Source: Apostichopus japonicus
Lineage: Eukaryota > Echinodermata > Holothuroidea > Aspidochirotida > Stichopodidae
Reading direction: 5' to 3'
Length of the DNA: 64,000 nucleotides
NCBI RefSeq assembly: GCF_037975245.1
Contig: NC_092563.1
Location: 25,392,960-25,456,959 of the forward strand
Of this stretch, positions 1 through 11,912 are shown in pieces. Positions within the stretch are counted from its first letter, which is position 1. Each line of letters starts with the position of its first letter. Position numbers and translations under genes: made by a program. The notes beneath the pieces are model-generated. The model searched no databases. It worked only from the letters and a program-made list of their open reading frames with translations, and had not been told where the DNA came from.

Positions 1-1225
1 TGGTGCTTAGCCAACAGGCATAGGAGCAGTAATGTTTATACAACTCAGGCAGGTGAGAAGGAAATTTCTTATACTTCAAGAAAACTGACTAAAGCAGAGC
101 AATTCGAGTGTTAATTCTTTTTCGCTATCAAAATCAGGTTTTATATGAATTGCATACAGTACACCATGGTGAATGGTTAGAATGAAGTTACTGGCAAGGA
201 TGCATGCTTATTGGTCGGGATTAGATTTGAAAATGGAGCACTTAGTTGAGTCATGCACTGCTTGTCAATCAGTTTCAATGTGCCCGCTCAAGACTAATGT
301 TAATTAAAATTGTCCTACAATGCCTCGGTTCCGCATTCATATCGATTTTCCGGGTACTTTCCTATGCAATATGTATTTAATAATAGTCGTTGCTCATTCT
401 AAATGGCCAGAATTCGTTTTGATGAAATCTACAACGGCATCAGAAACTATTACTGAGCTAAGAACAACATTTGCACAGTATGGTTTGCCGAAAGAAATAA
501 TATCTGATTATGGTCCACACTTTATAGCCGAAAGAATTTCATGATTTTTGTAAACAGTATGGTATTCATCATATAAGAACAGCTAGTAAGCACCCGGCTT
601 CCAATGGTGAAGCTAAAAGATTCGTTCGCACTTTCAAACAGGTGATGAAGAAAGCTTACTTTTATAGTGCTCAAATTCAAACGAAAATTGACCGAACTTT
701 GCTTTCATATAGAAGTACTCCCCAATCGCTAACAACGGCGACGCCAGCAAAGATATTCTTTGGGAGAGAATTCCAACTAGATTTTCCTTATTGAAACCAG
801 AAGTAGATGCCTCGAACGCTAGAAAACAAGCTTCAGATGTTGATCGATACATGCTATTCGATCTTTTATGTGGGGTATGAGGATATGGTATTATATTTTA
901 GAGCACCCACAGGAAATGGGCTCAAGATATTGTTACTAAGGTTTAAAATCAAATATGGAAGTGACATACTAATCAAATCAGAGCAAAGCCTCGTACTTTA
1001 TATAGAAGTTCAGAGGAAATTCTAGGGTCCGTGTCTACCATTGACCATGACGAGCTTGTTAAACGTAAACGTAGTGAAACTGTTGTAGGTGTTAAAGAAA
1101 ATACATTTTCTGAGGAAGTTAATTCACCAGTTCAAACTGAGAGAATTCAAACAAGGAATTCCTGTCATCGGGTAAACGGAGAACACTCGGGCGGATTAGA
1201 CTCTAATACGAATATGCCACCGTAA
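1..1225 (+). pseudogene. Decayed Ty3/gypsy-type retrotransposon pol fragment (RNase H end, integrase)
   Basis: Remnant of an LTR-retrotransposon polyprotein, cut by the window edge. Bases 1-120 read as the end of an RNase H-like segment (YTSRKLTKAEQ). Bases 170-290 read as an integrase zinc-binding segment with HAYW and CTACQ motifs. Bases 320-540 are the integrase core, with HSKWPEF and an ISDYGPHF segment corresponding to the usual second catalytic Asp region. Bases 541-800 continue in another frame (HIRTASKHPASNGEAKRF, then a YRSTPQ motif), and 880-1020 resemble the C-terminal GPY/F-like module (VLYFRAPTG). Frameshifts and stops between these pieces show that the copy is dead. No LTR was identified. 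The family call rests on motif order; the lineage is not resolved. Confidence 0.8.
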
Positions 1226-3180
1226 GAATTCCAACAGTCTTCATTAACAGTTTTTCATAAAATCATCTGTTGTTCTGTGTAACAAGGTTTGACTAATTTA
1301 TGATGTAACGGTTATTGAAACTGACAGAGCTAGCTGTATAAGTGAGGCCTTTTTACTATACGTGTTTTTCTTTTTAAGGATTGTGAGGCCAAGAAGCCTT
1401 ACTGTGACGATCTTTTCAGGATTACAGTTTAAATTTGTTTTCACAGTGAGAAGATGGTGAGAATATACTGGGATAACGAAAATGTTTGATGTGCTATAAG
1501 TGTTGTGAACGAAAAGAAAAAATGATACGAGAAAAGCATCAGTTCCTCGTGGAGTACAAAGGAACCAAACTGAAATTGATAGAGCATTTCGGAATGAAGC
1601 TTCGACCGGTGGCATTACCAACAGGTGGCATTTGAACATCGGCGTATGAAATATTGAAAGCAACTTCCCTTGTAAGGAATGGATTTGACATTTGCAGGGA
1701 ATAGCCAGTAAATTTATAAATTAAATTAGACTCTCCAGCAACTCTAAGAAAATGCCCCAATCCTTTAAAGTTACTTTTAACATTGACTGTAACGCTCTAA
1801 ACATAGTCCTTCATTGTAAGACACGAGGGTTTGGGCCATCTTGTTGTTACTTTGGCATGCGCGAAATGGACACATTTCTGGGTTTAATTATTTGACATTT
1901 TAACATCATAAGTGACAGAGGCACATGTCCCCACACCTATCCACCGAGTCTGGAGCCCATCGGTTTCACGTTTTGGCGGGAGTTTGCGACACACCTTTCG
2001 AACAAATTTGGCCAAGTTTGACAATTGACCCCCTTTGACCACTAGACCTTTGGCATATTACATTAAATAATGTACTGCAACCTGTAGAGTCTGATATCGG
2101 GCATGGATTTTATGGTTTCGGCTATCTTGTTATTGTTTCGGCCACTTGGGTATACGCGTAATAGCCAAAATGCTGCTTTGGGAATTTATCCTTTGCCATT
2201 TGTAAATTACTACAAAAACTCCCATGTACATAAAAACTGTGACATTGTATTAATATGCAATATTTCTTTTTATTATCATTATAAAAGCTTCATTCATACT
2301 CTCTAAAAGAGTGTAATGCAAATTATACATCGTTTTCGAATGTATTGCCATTCTAGTAATTATTAATGTGATTGACAACTATTTTGCACTAGAAATTGGC
2401 TTTCCCTGGTGGTGCAAGTTAAATGGTCATATTTATTTGGATAATACTGATTAATTTCCAAGTTAGTACTGTATGCACTAATCCTGAGGCCCGTTGGAGT
2501 TAACAAGGGACAGACAGTGACAATTACCATTGGAGATATGCGGGACGCGTGTCCCTGTTTACTCCACTACTTTTAACTCTCCTAAATGTGTAAAATTTGG
2601 AATACAATATGTCATTTCATATAGTTAGAGACCTAAATCATGACTTCGCAAGCTGGTGGAATCACAGTTATTTTGTTCATTATATTGAACGAACGGCTCC
2701 GAACAGCTTATGAGGCTTATCAAATATTCATGTAGTTTAAACACTTTAATCCTTGCTTAATATCTGTGAAGGACTTATAGTCACAATTTGTATGCAAGGG
2801 TGACTATGTAGTTGAGCCTATCTACTTTAATGTCAAGCTGAGTAGCATCACCAAATGGAAAATGCTTCCACAGTTGTTTAACTATTTATCATGACTAGTC
2901 TCTACGTTTTGCCTGGTTTATATCTTTCATTAGATATCTCCATGTATTAACCTATGTTTTTAATTCGACCATTTTAAAGCACAAATGAACATTTTTTTCA
3001 GTGTTGTGATAGTTCTGCCTCTACTCAGGAGTTAAGCAATTGAACAGTTTATGTTTCAACATATTGTAGCTTTCAAGTTTGATTAAATCTTAAATAGTCA
3101 GCTGTGTTAAAGGTCAGCTGTTTGTTTGTGCGCTGTAAAACAATAACATAATCCGTACCCTGTATGTAGTTGCATAGTTT
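1226..3180. other. AT-rich stretch, nothing recognised
   Basis: No convincing exon, RNA gene or repeat array was seen. Short open frames lack recognisable domains and splice context. It may include the decayed 3' part or LTR of the upstream retroelement, but no terminal repeat could be paired. Confidence 0.4.
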
Positions 3181-3184
3181 ACAA

Positions 3185-3526
3185 TACGTCTCATATACAA
3201 TATAGAGTCAATACCCGATAGTCTCATAAGTAACCCGGACATACCTGCCCAGAAGTCTCATACGTAATGCATAACCCACACCCATCTAGACGTATTATAT
3301 ACAATACATAACTCACACCTATCCAGACGCCTCATTTACAATGCATAATTACCCACACCTGTCCAGACGCCTCATTTACAATGCATAACCCACACCCATC
3401 TAGACGTATTATTTACAATGTATAACCCACACCCGTCCAGACGCCTCATTTACAATGCATAACCCACTCCCGTCCAGACGCCTCCTTTACAATGCATAAC
3501 CCACACACGTCCAGACGCCTTATTTA
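3185..3526. repeat. 37-bp satellite, left block
   Basis: Diverged tandem units built around AATGCATAACCCACACC and GTCCAGACGCCTCATTTAC, about 37 bp each. The same satellite resumes at 6703, so the intervening 3.2 kb is an insertion. Units here vary more than those at 7330-7995. Confidence 0.9.
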
Positions 3527-4054
3527 CAGGGGCGGATCCAGGATTTTGAGAAAGGGGGGGCCGATATCCCGATGGTAGCACTTTAGTGATCTGCGTCCTG
3601 GAGGAGGGGTCTAGGGGGAGGGGTTGTCCTCCCCCCCCCCCCCTTGGAAATTTTTGGTTAATTGTGAGTGCTTACAGTAGATGCAAAATGGTGAAACATT
3701 TCGCCAAAAACTAGATAAACCAGAAACGTTGCAGACACGCTTTTTTGTGCACATATTTTTTCTCGATAGACACATATTTAACAACGCTCAACAGTGCATG
3801 TACAATGGATACACTATTATTGCGTCGATTTGTTTTTTTTTGCGCGAAAATTATGACACCAGATTCACCCCAAGAAAAAACATAAAACAAGATATATTCA
3901 ATGAGATAATTATGATATACTTATTAATGAAAGGGGGGTGTAGGCGGTTTTACACTATCTAACACAACGTAGTCGCCAAGAACCTGAAGTATTTTTAAGG
4001 GAGGGCCCGATAATAAGCGGAAACGGATCACCGACCGAAAAAATATCGGAATTT

Positions 4055-6069
4055 GTGGACTATTTCTTGCTTCCTATTGTATTAAAACAAAGCACCTATG
4101 TGAAAGACACAAATCACATTCTGAAAATTGTGGAAGCCACCCCGTTACCAAAAGCAGTAGTACTTGCTACACTCGATGTCGTCGCCATGTATACCAATAC
4201 TCCCCAAGAGGAGGCATTAGATATATGTCAAGAAGTCTATGAAAAGGCGGAAAAAAGCGAATATGGAATAAATAAAATATCTTCCATATCCATGCGCAAA
4301 CTAATTGAACTTATTTTTAACAAGAAACTGTTTCGAGTTCAATAACCAATTCTATCTACAAAAGATCGGTTGCACCATGGGTAGCCAAGCCTCTCCGGAA
4401 ATCTGTGATATCGTCATGCATAGACTGGAAAACCAGATTTTACCGACAGATAATAAAATCTTAAAATGGCTCCGCTATAGAGATGAAATTCTATTGCTTT
4501 ACGACGGTTCACCTCAGGAACTTGAACAACTAGTAAACAGGTTGAATGAAATTCACCGCTTCTTAAAGTTTACGGTAGAAATATTACACAACCGAGTTAA
4601 CATACCTAGATTTGAAAATCTTCAAAGTCCAAGGTTTGAAACCAATGGGTTATTAGACACCAAAGTCTACACCAAACCCACGGAAACCTTCCAATACCTC
4701 GACAGAAACTCTGCACACCCACTTGCCACTTTTAAAGGATTCATTAAAGGGGAAGTCTTACGATACGCACGTCTATATGTAACAATGAGACTGATTTCTT
4801 ACAGAAAAAGAATGCGTTCACAGAGAAACTGTTACTCCGTAACTAAAGAGGAAATTGCCTCAGCCACGATAGGCATAAAATTTGAAAACCGTGGGCAATA
4901 CCTCACTTCCAAACCTAAACAAACGGAACCACCAATGGTGTTCAAGCTTACCTATACACCCCATATCAAAACCACGCATTTGAAAAATGTACTTTTGAAA
5001 CATTGGCACTTAATCTCACAACACGCGGACAGGGGCGTAGCGAAGGTTTTTTTGTTGGGGGGGGGGGGGGGGTGGAGGATTTGATTTGCCGACGGATCTG
5101 GAAGATGTGAGTGAAATAGGGGAGGGGTCTAAGGGAAAATTTTAGTTTTGAAACGTCCTTAGATGCAATCTGGTGCATATTTTAAGTCAAATTTGGCACC
5201 GTAGAATTTCCATTTCGATATTATTTTTATGGCAGTCGGCAGAAGAAGAATTAATTGGGACCAATTATCGAACTGTGTTTTCTATTTCACCGATCGCTGA
5301 AATAGTGAAACTTCGTGATGAAAATGTTCAGAAAACTTTCCGGTAATGAGAAATAACAAGATTCATTGATATACAAGCGAGAAACGTTAAAAATTGTGTA
5401 CAATTCGTGAGCCGTGTCCTTAAGTTTTCCACGGAGAACGAATGACATCTGCGATGACGTCATTCTGAACGGAGGATAATAACAACACGTTGTCACACGA
5501 TAGCACGACTCATGGGCTGCGGCCTATACGGAAGCCTTTAATTCCATTTCTTTCACTGAGTTGCCGGCGATTCTGGCACTCGTCTAGCTGAGCCTGGCTA
5601 CAGTAGCTATACTGACGGCCGTGACATTATCAGTTATTTGCCGAGAGGTTTTTAACTTGCAGGCGTCGGGTGATTGGATTGGTGAATGAGTTTATCAGAT
5701 GAAGAACTGGAAAATCGAAATAACCGATAAAGAAGCTCCCGTTCTCCTTTTCTCTCTTCAGCTTTCCTTCTTTCTTCTCCTTCCGCTCTCTTCACCTTTT
5801 CTCCTGTTGCCGACAGACCCAAAATTTCCCGACAGCGACCAAATTATTGTGGGGTGTGACACCCCCAAATTCCCCCCCCCCCCCCGCTCGCTACGCCCCT
5901 GCACGCGGAATTATCCAAACTGTTTCCAAAAGAACCGATTCTAGCCTACAAAAGGGCTCAAAATCTCAAAGATTTACTTATTAACTCAAGGTTTCATACT
6001 AACGAAGAATCAGCTGACTCTCAAGGTTCACACGACGCTCTTTTAGATGCTCTTATAGCTGCACTATGA
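4055..6069 (+). pseudogene. Penelope-like reverse transcriptase, defective and interrupted
   Basis: Encodes part of a Penelope-type reverse transcriptase that would copy element RNA into DNA. Visible are the LDVVAMYTN segment (usual first catalytic Asp region), GCTMGSQASPE, and a YRDE box where active enzymes have Y-x-D-D, so the second catalytic Asp is lost. LDTKVYTKPT and an FPKEPILAYKRAQNLKDLL stretch follow near the thumb. There is a frameshift around 4305-4345. A hAT-like element lies at 5030-5901. When one copy of its 8-bp duplication and the insert are ignored, the frame continues without a stop from 5029 into 5910 and ends at 6067-6069, so that insertion came later than the coding sequence. 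No GIY-YIG domain follows. Confidence 0.8.
5030..5901. mobile_element. hAT-like element nested in the Penelope-like frame, perfect 8-bp TSD
   Basis: Inverted ends CAGGGGCGTAGCGA (5030) and TCGCTACGCCCCTG (ending 5901), followed inward by G/C homopolymer runs. Flanked by a perfect 8-bp duplication, CACGCGGA, at 5022-5029 and 5902-5909, the hAT-superfamily length. About 870 bp; no transposase seen, so non-autonomous. It is the youngest level of the nest by position. Confidence 0.88.
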
Positions 6070-6702
6070 GTCCATAAAAACTCGTGCACAGAAAATAGAT
6101 GCATTTTGAGAACGAGACGCCCAGGTCGAATATAAAATATTCAAAGGCTACTACTGATGAAGCTCCTCCTATAAAGTTTGAGAGCAGAAACCGGTCTAGT
6201 TGGTCATAAGAACCTACACTAGTCTCTCCTACTATTAACAGTACACTCAATTCACCTAATAGGTGCAATTATGTTTCACCACGAGGGGCATGCGATAAGT
6301 TCATGTTCCTCGGGCCCTCCCTTAAAAATACTTCAGGTTCTTGGCGACTACGTTGCGTTAGATAGTGTAAAACCGCCTACACCCCCTTTCATTCAGATAA
6401 TTATGATATACCTGCTAACTGTGCATTGATTTTCCCTGACAGTTATAGTCAGCACTATAGTACTGAGCCGTATCTAATTAATACGTGATGTCGCGTAGGC
6501 CTGATAATTGCCTTAGTTTCAAATTTGGAATAAAAACGATCTCGTTTCAGGGAAGAGCAGCTGGATATATATTAGGCTTTTCTTTCACCAAGTTATGCCT
6601 ATTAGGAATTTGAAGTACTCCCACATACAAAAAACGCAACTGATTTCCAAAAAGGGGGGGGGGCCGGGGCCGGGTCGCCCCCCCCCCCTGGATCCGCCTC
6701 TG

Positions 6703-7090
6703 ATTTATAATGCATAACCCACACCCATCTAGACATATTATATACAATGCATAACCCACACCTATCCAGACGCCTCATTTACAATGCATAACCCACACCT
6801 GTCCAGACGCCTCATTTACAATGCATAACCCACACCCGTCCAGACGTACCATATACAATGTATAACCCACACCCGTCCAGACGCCTCATTTACAATGCAT
6901 AATTACCCACACCCGTCCAGACGCCTCCTTTACAATGCATAACGCACACACGTCCAGACGTACTATATACAATGTATAACCCACACCCGTCCAGACGCCT
7001 CATTTACAATGCATAACCCACACCTCTCCAGACGCCTCATTTACAATGTATAACCCACACCCGTCCAGACGTGTTATAAACAATGTATAA
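6703..7090. repeat. 37-bp satellite, right continuation
   Basis: Resumption of the satellite left of the nested insert, with the same CCCACACC-GTCCAGACGCCTCATTTACAATG core and comparable divergence. Confidence 0.9.
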
Positions 7091-7289
7091 CCCACTAAAC
7101 CTGTTATGCAACCGAACGACCATGTTTTGCTACCGATAATACAAGTGGAAAACATGAATGATCGACCGATATACCTGGATTATTGAGCCATATCGTAGGA
7201 ATGAAGATTGACGGTCCATGGAAAGCGTAGTCATTACGGTGCCTTTGGGTTGTCATTGCATAAAGTCTCACCTACAGCACGTAGCCCAC
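7091..7289. other. Non-repetitive separator between satellite blocks
   Basis: About 200 bp without tandem structure. Its last part (from about 7240: GTCTCACCTACAGCACGTAGCCCA region) is repeated in diverged form at about 8045-8125 after the homogeneous block, so the array is bounded by a duplicated border. Confidence 0.5.
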
Positions 7290-7309
7290 ACCTGAACAGA
7301 TGTCTCAGA

Positions 7310-7998
7310 CACAATGTATAACACATACCCGTCCAGACGTATTACATACAATGTATAACACATACCCGTCCAGACGTATTACATACAATGTATAACACAT
7401 ACCCGTCCAGACGTATTACATACAATGTATAACACATACCCGTCCAGACGTATTACATACAATGTATAACACATACCCGTCCAGACGTATTACATACAAT
7501 GTATAACACATACCCGTCCCGGCGTATTACATACAATGTATAACACATACCCGTCCAGACGTATTACATACAATGTATAACACATACCCGTCCAGACGTA
7601 TTACATACAATGTATAACACATACCCGTCCAGACGTATTACATACAATGTATAACACATACCCGTCCAGACGTATTACATACAATGTATAACACATACCC
7701 GTCCAGACGTATTACATACAATGTATAACACATACCCGTCCCGGCGTATTACATACAATGTATAACACATACCCGTCCAGACGTATTACATACAATGTAT
7801 AACACATACCCGTCCAGACGTATTACATACAATGTATAACACATACCCGTCCCGGCGTATTACATACAATGTATAACACATACCCGTCCAGACGTATTAC
7901 ATACAATGTATAACACATACCCGTCCAGACGTATTACATACAATGTATAACACATACCCGTCCCGGCGTATTAATTATGTACAATGCATATAACCAGG
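7310..7998. repeat. Homogenised 37-bp satellite with higher-order pattern
   Basis: Eighteen units exactly 37 bp apart, with cores starting at 7330, 7367, 7404 and so on to 7959. Most carry CGTCCAGACG. Units 6, 12, 15 and 18 (7515, 7737, 7848, 7959) carry CGTCCCGGCG. All variant positions are multiples of three, implying a trimer (111-bp) or hexamer higher-order repeat. Units are otherwise almost identical, unlike the older blocks on the left. Confidence 0.93.
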
Positions 7999-8001
7999 GA
8001 G

Positions 8002-8027
8002 CAGGGAGTTGTTATAACAACTCCCTG
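8002..8027. repeat. Perfect 26-bp palindrome at the satellite edge
   Basis: CAGGGAGTTGTTA followed directly by its reverse complement. It sits within 30 bp of the last satellite unit. It could extrude as a cruciform; a role is not known. Confidence 0.85.
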
Positions 8028-8239
8028 ATATAACCACACCTGTCATTGTGCATTTGGCTTGTCGTGAGGCCTATATGAAGTCTCATCTACAGCACGTAGC
8101 CCACGCCTGAACAGACGTCTCAGACATAGACCACGACATGACAAAGATGACAAAACAGAGTCGATCCGTGAACTTAAACTGAGTAAAACAATAGTTTCTC
8201 AATTGTAATACACTGCTTTTTTGATATGCCTTGTAAGAA

Positions 8240-8575
8240 ATAACTCACGAAACCAACAATTAAGAACTACCGTACATGTGTGCAAAGAGCTGAGCAACAC
8301 AGAATACACCAACAATTAAAAAACTTGAAAAGGTCCAGAGGAGGGCTACTAGTTTTTTCTAATAGGGTTGTGAATGAGTGGAACGGTTTGCCTGAGAAAG
8401 TTGTACTTGCAAGTAGTGTCAATGGGTTTAAGAATGCTTTGGACAAGCACTTTGAGCATTGTAATCGGGTCTGAGTGTTTGTGTCTTCAGTTTTTTTTCC
8501 CTCATCTATAGGGTCCTTGATGGGGACTTGAGTGTCCCTCCTGATCCTTTTTTTCTACTAAACTAAACTAAACTA
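8240..8575 (+). mobile_element. 3' end of a non-LTR retrotransposon (CR1/L2-like) with (ACTAA)n tail
   Basis: The frame 8280-8474 reads SNRVVNEWNGLPEKVV and FKNALDKHFE, the pattern (NRVVNxWNxLPxxVV...FKxxLDxH) found at the C-terminal end of many LINE ORF2 proteins. After the stop a short 3' UTR ends in repeated CTAAA units at about 8557-8575. This is a 5'-truncated copy without catalytic domains. The clade is inferred from the tail pattern only. Confidence 0.65.
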
Positions 8576-9900
8576 AGAACAATACTTGTGAAGCCAAAAC
8601 ACACACAAACAAAATCCATGAAATATTGTTACACTCCTCTGAGCCGACTAAAAGAATCCAAAATATCAAACTGATTAAAGAGATATGGCTCGGCTAATCA
8701 AATGGGATAAAGAGATGTTAAAATATTCCTGTCACAAACAAAAACAGTTTTTATTGTTGCTTCTTCTTCTTCTAGTTTATAATAATTATAATTTGGTATG
8801 GCTTTAGTATATATATAAAGAAATATCTATGCACTCTATCGACGTTCCCCGAGGCAACAGCGCTGTATCCTCCCCAGGGTGATTCACTTTCAATTCTCCT
8901 GAGTTATTTTGTGACGTAAGAAACGAATCATACATATCTGTAGAGGATTTTAAAAATATCAAAGCTTAATAACGATATACGCTAACCAGAGAATTTTTCT
9001 TTTATCGAGATATTTATAATACTCAAATATTTTATGACATGGGGATCGCTTATCGAAGAATTAGATCTTCTGACCTAAGGCATGAAGAAGGAGATTGGTA
9101 GTTGTAAATAAACGCCTGCAGCTGTGTTTATGTGCACTTTCATGGCTACTATATTATCTTACCCGATGACACGCACTATTGATACAATTACAATTAAAGC
9201 GATGACGTCAGCAAGAACTAATTATAACTGATCCTTGAGGTTGTGGACTACATGAACATTTAACATAAAATGTGCTATCACAACTATCTTATCGAGTCAG
9301 AATTAAGGTATGTATTTACAGAAGAAAATGTGAAAACAACATCTTGATCATAACAGTTAATTACGTCACTTTAACCAGTACAATATATTCTAAACACAAA
9401 TAGGCACAAATTGGCTACATTGCTATAACCTTGGTTGCCTTTCTGAGTTCCTCTGCTAAAAGTAAAGATGCTTGTCTAGGTTTCCTGTAAAACAATCAAA
9501 TTAACGTTCTTTAAAATGATCGGAATAATATCTTAATATCTGAATGCCAAATTTACTGCATAACAACACGTTCAACACTTGATTCGTGATAAAAGGGTGA
9601 AATCCACCACGAATCGAGTAAAATATACCATTTAAACAAGTTACAAATCATAAACACTGTGAAATAAAGCCGATACTATGAGGCTCATGAATATTCATTA
9701 GTGAAGTGTAGCATTGGCGAGGTGACGTCCCTTAAGGCATCTGTCACATCTCGAATGGGACTGATAATACATTGAAGTATGAGCTAGTTGCTTTCAGTAG
9801 GGAAACAGTGGGTAAAGGCTAATTTGGCGGTTATTCATAGTTGTATAGTTGTAGTTCTTGAGCTATTCGATCATTCTGAAATGTAGGCCTGATCACGATA
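8576..9900. other. No recognisable gene
   Basis: AT-rich, with a short CTT microsatellite just before 8775. No exon with supported splice sites or domain was seen. Confidence 0.4.
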
Positions 9901-9911
9901 TGCAATGTATA

Positions 9912-10050
9912 TTTCATCCATCCATTCATTCAATCATTCATTCATTTATGCATCCATGCATTCATTAATGCATTCATTAATACATTCATTCATTCATTTT
10001 CATTCTTTTATTTACTTACTTTTTTATTTACTTATTTATTTATTCACTAT
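9912..10050. repeat. Imperfect (CATT)n/(TTTA)n microsatellite
   Basis: Long run of CATTCATT variants grading into TTATTTA repeats; simple-sequence DNA. Confidence 0.85.
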
Positions 10051-10109
10051 GTACTGACCGACCGACAAACCAACTGACTGATTGATTTAATTATAAGTTT
10101 TAAATATTT

Positions 10110-10345
10110 CATTGTCGTAATGTACAGATATTATGATATTAAGATCTGGAATCTGAATATTTCAATACATTAATGTTTAGATATTGATATATTTCAGATA
10201 CCGTGTCTAAGTATTTCAATATATTAACATATTAATATCTTATATCTCAATACTTCAATATCTTTTTGTACAGGTATTAGGATATTAAGATCTTGTATCT
10301 CAATATTACAACATCTCATCTTATAGATACTGAGATATTAATTTA
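10110..10345. repeat. Degenerate AT-rich tandem repeats
   Basis: Recurring ATATTAAGATCT...AATATTTCAATAC...TTAATG blocks of about 45 bp, strongly diverged. Confidence 0.55.
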
Positions 10346-10990
10346 ATTCACCTAAAATAACATTAATGACTCGTTGGCACTTTGAGAGCTCCATAGTTAA
10401 ATAATCGATGTTGTTTTTGTTTTTCAGTGACATTCGGCTACTTTGGAAAATTGCCGACCAAACTCAAAGTTATACTAAAGATAAATGCTGGGTTGAAATT
10501 TCGGATAAACTATAAGAGGGCGATATTTTACTAAACCCGCGTTAAAAATATCGTAATTACGATTTCAGACTCCAGAAATCAGACAATATGAGGAGCCCTC
10601 TATTTTGAAACAGCTAAAGTATGCATGGTTTCGTTTACTTACATCATACGATGATTACATGAACCTAGCAGCAGGGCGTTAAATTGAACTTATTCATGTC
10701 ATTAGGTTTCATGTTAATGCCATTTTGGTTTCCCGAAAGGGAAAACTATGGAGTCATTTTTACCGACCTTGAAAAAATGTGAAGTTGACGGCGGATTGCA
10801 CAGTCGGCAATGACTATAACGCGGATCGCAGTCGGTAAATACTATTACGGTTAGATTCGTCCAACTCGGCAACATACAGAAACGCTTTACTCAAGGCGTG
10901 TTTTCTCTAACGAATTCTACGGTGTGTCATTAGTTTTGCTAATACGTTATTTGTGAGATATTGCGCTGTCTCGCTTTCACGCACACCGAA
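10346..10990. other. No recognisable gene
   Basis: Unique-looking sequence left of the palindrome. No supported coding or RNA feature. Confidence 0.35.
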
Positions 10991-10999
10991 ATTTGAAAG

Positions 11000-11250
11000 C
11001 TGTGAACCTAATGTTACGTTGTATCACTGAATTTTGCTATTGACCTAACATGACATATGAGTACAACATTTCTTCTGATACCATAATTTACAATAACCGA
11101 AATAAACCGTCATAAGGACAACAGTTCTTAATTGCGTTATTATCTTTCCATAGAGAGAATGTCATATCATAGAAATCTTGCCATAACAACGAGAAAAGGA
11201 ATCTTAAATATCGGTTGCTATGCGTACGGATACTTATAAAAGCCATTCAT
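11000..11250 (+). repeat. Diverged direct repeat flanking the giant palindrome, left copy
   Basis: Shares with 21855-22120, in the same orientation, GTGAACCTAATGTTAC, CCTAACATGACATAT, ATTATCTTTCCATA and GTACGGATACTT, in the same order and similar spacing. The copies are clearly diverged, so this duplication is older than the near-identical palindrome arms between them. Confidence 0.7.
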
Positions 11251-11601
11251 ATACTACAAATAAGATAATCAAAGACCAACGTATAACCGTGTTATTCGAC
11301 GAATAAAATAAATCGTTCAACGCCCTCTTTTTTTGTATTTCTTTGCTGAAGTATTGTTTGTGCGGTACTACGTGTACTTGTGTGCAGCATCGGTTTATGA
11401 ATAATTCATTATTTAACATGGAGAGAAAATCACATAGGTATATTTGGTATGCAGTACTTTCATCAAGAGTCGAACCTCTCAAAATGTATAAAAATTTTAA
11501 GCAAAACCTAAATTGTCTATATAAAAAGTTGGAGAAAAAGGAGACATAATGAGAAGGCAGCTCACAATTTAAGGTAATGTACACAGTAGTGTATAGACCC
11601 A

Positions 11602-11912
11602 CACCGGGGCATAATCGACAAGGGGGACCGCAACCGGGGCATAATCGGTGACCGGAACTAGGGCAAAATGGACAGTGGGGACCCAGACCGGGGCAAAATG
11701 GACATTGGGGACCGGAACTAGGGCAAAATGGACATTGGGGACCGGAACTAGGGCAAAATGGACATTGGGGACCGGAACTAGGGCAAAATGGACAGTGGGG
11801 ACCCAGACCGGGGCATAATCGACAAGGGGGACCGGAACTAGGGCAAAATGGACAGTGGGGACCGGAACTAGGGCAAAATGGACAATGGGGACCCGAACTA
11901 GGGCATTTCTGG
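11602..11912 (-). repeat. 30-bp subterminal tandem array, left arm tip
   Basis: About ten units of 30 bp of the type GGGGACCGGAACTAGGGCAA plus AATGGACATT. An alternative unit carries GACCGGGGCATAATCGACAA. It sits directly inside the terminal CAGTAGTGTATAGACCC, as do the subterminal repeats of many DNA transposons and of foldback inverted repeats. The open frame through it (VHFALVPVP repeats) is a by-product of a unit length divisible by three. Confidence 0.9.

Larger units (their letters stand above)
3921..6394 (+). mobile_element. Penelope-like retroelement insertion with terminal inverted repeats
   Basis: Inserted into the outer hAT-like element. A 17-bp direct duplication, AGATAATTATGATATAC, flanks it at 3904-3920 and 6395-6411. 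Just inside are inverted repeats of about 85 bp (3926-4010 and 6310-6393, nearly identical). They bracket the reverse-transcriptase coding remnant. Penelope-like elements often show terminal repeats in unusual arrangements, so the structure fits that family. The copy is truncated: the N-terminal part and the GIY-YIG nuclease are missing. Confidence 0.75.
3527..6702. mobile_element. hAT-like DNA element, outer level of a three-level insertion nest
   Basis: Ends are an inverted pair, CAGGGGCGGATCCAGG at 3527 and CCTGGATCCGCCTCTG ending at 6702, each followed inward by G-rich or C-rich runs. The flanks share ATTTA(C/T), an imperfect remnant of a target-site duplication, and satellite resumes directly on both sides. 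The CAGGGGCGGA-type terminus is typical of non-autonomous hAT elements. No transposase was seen. The interior is mostly a secondarily inserted Penelope-like element. Confidence 0.75.

Noticed and set aside
7310-7998. CRISPR-like array
   Set aside because: Units are contiguous 37-bp repeats without unique spacers, in eukaryotic DNA; it is a satellite.
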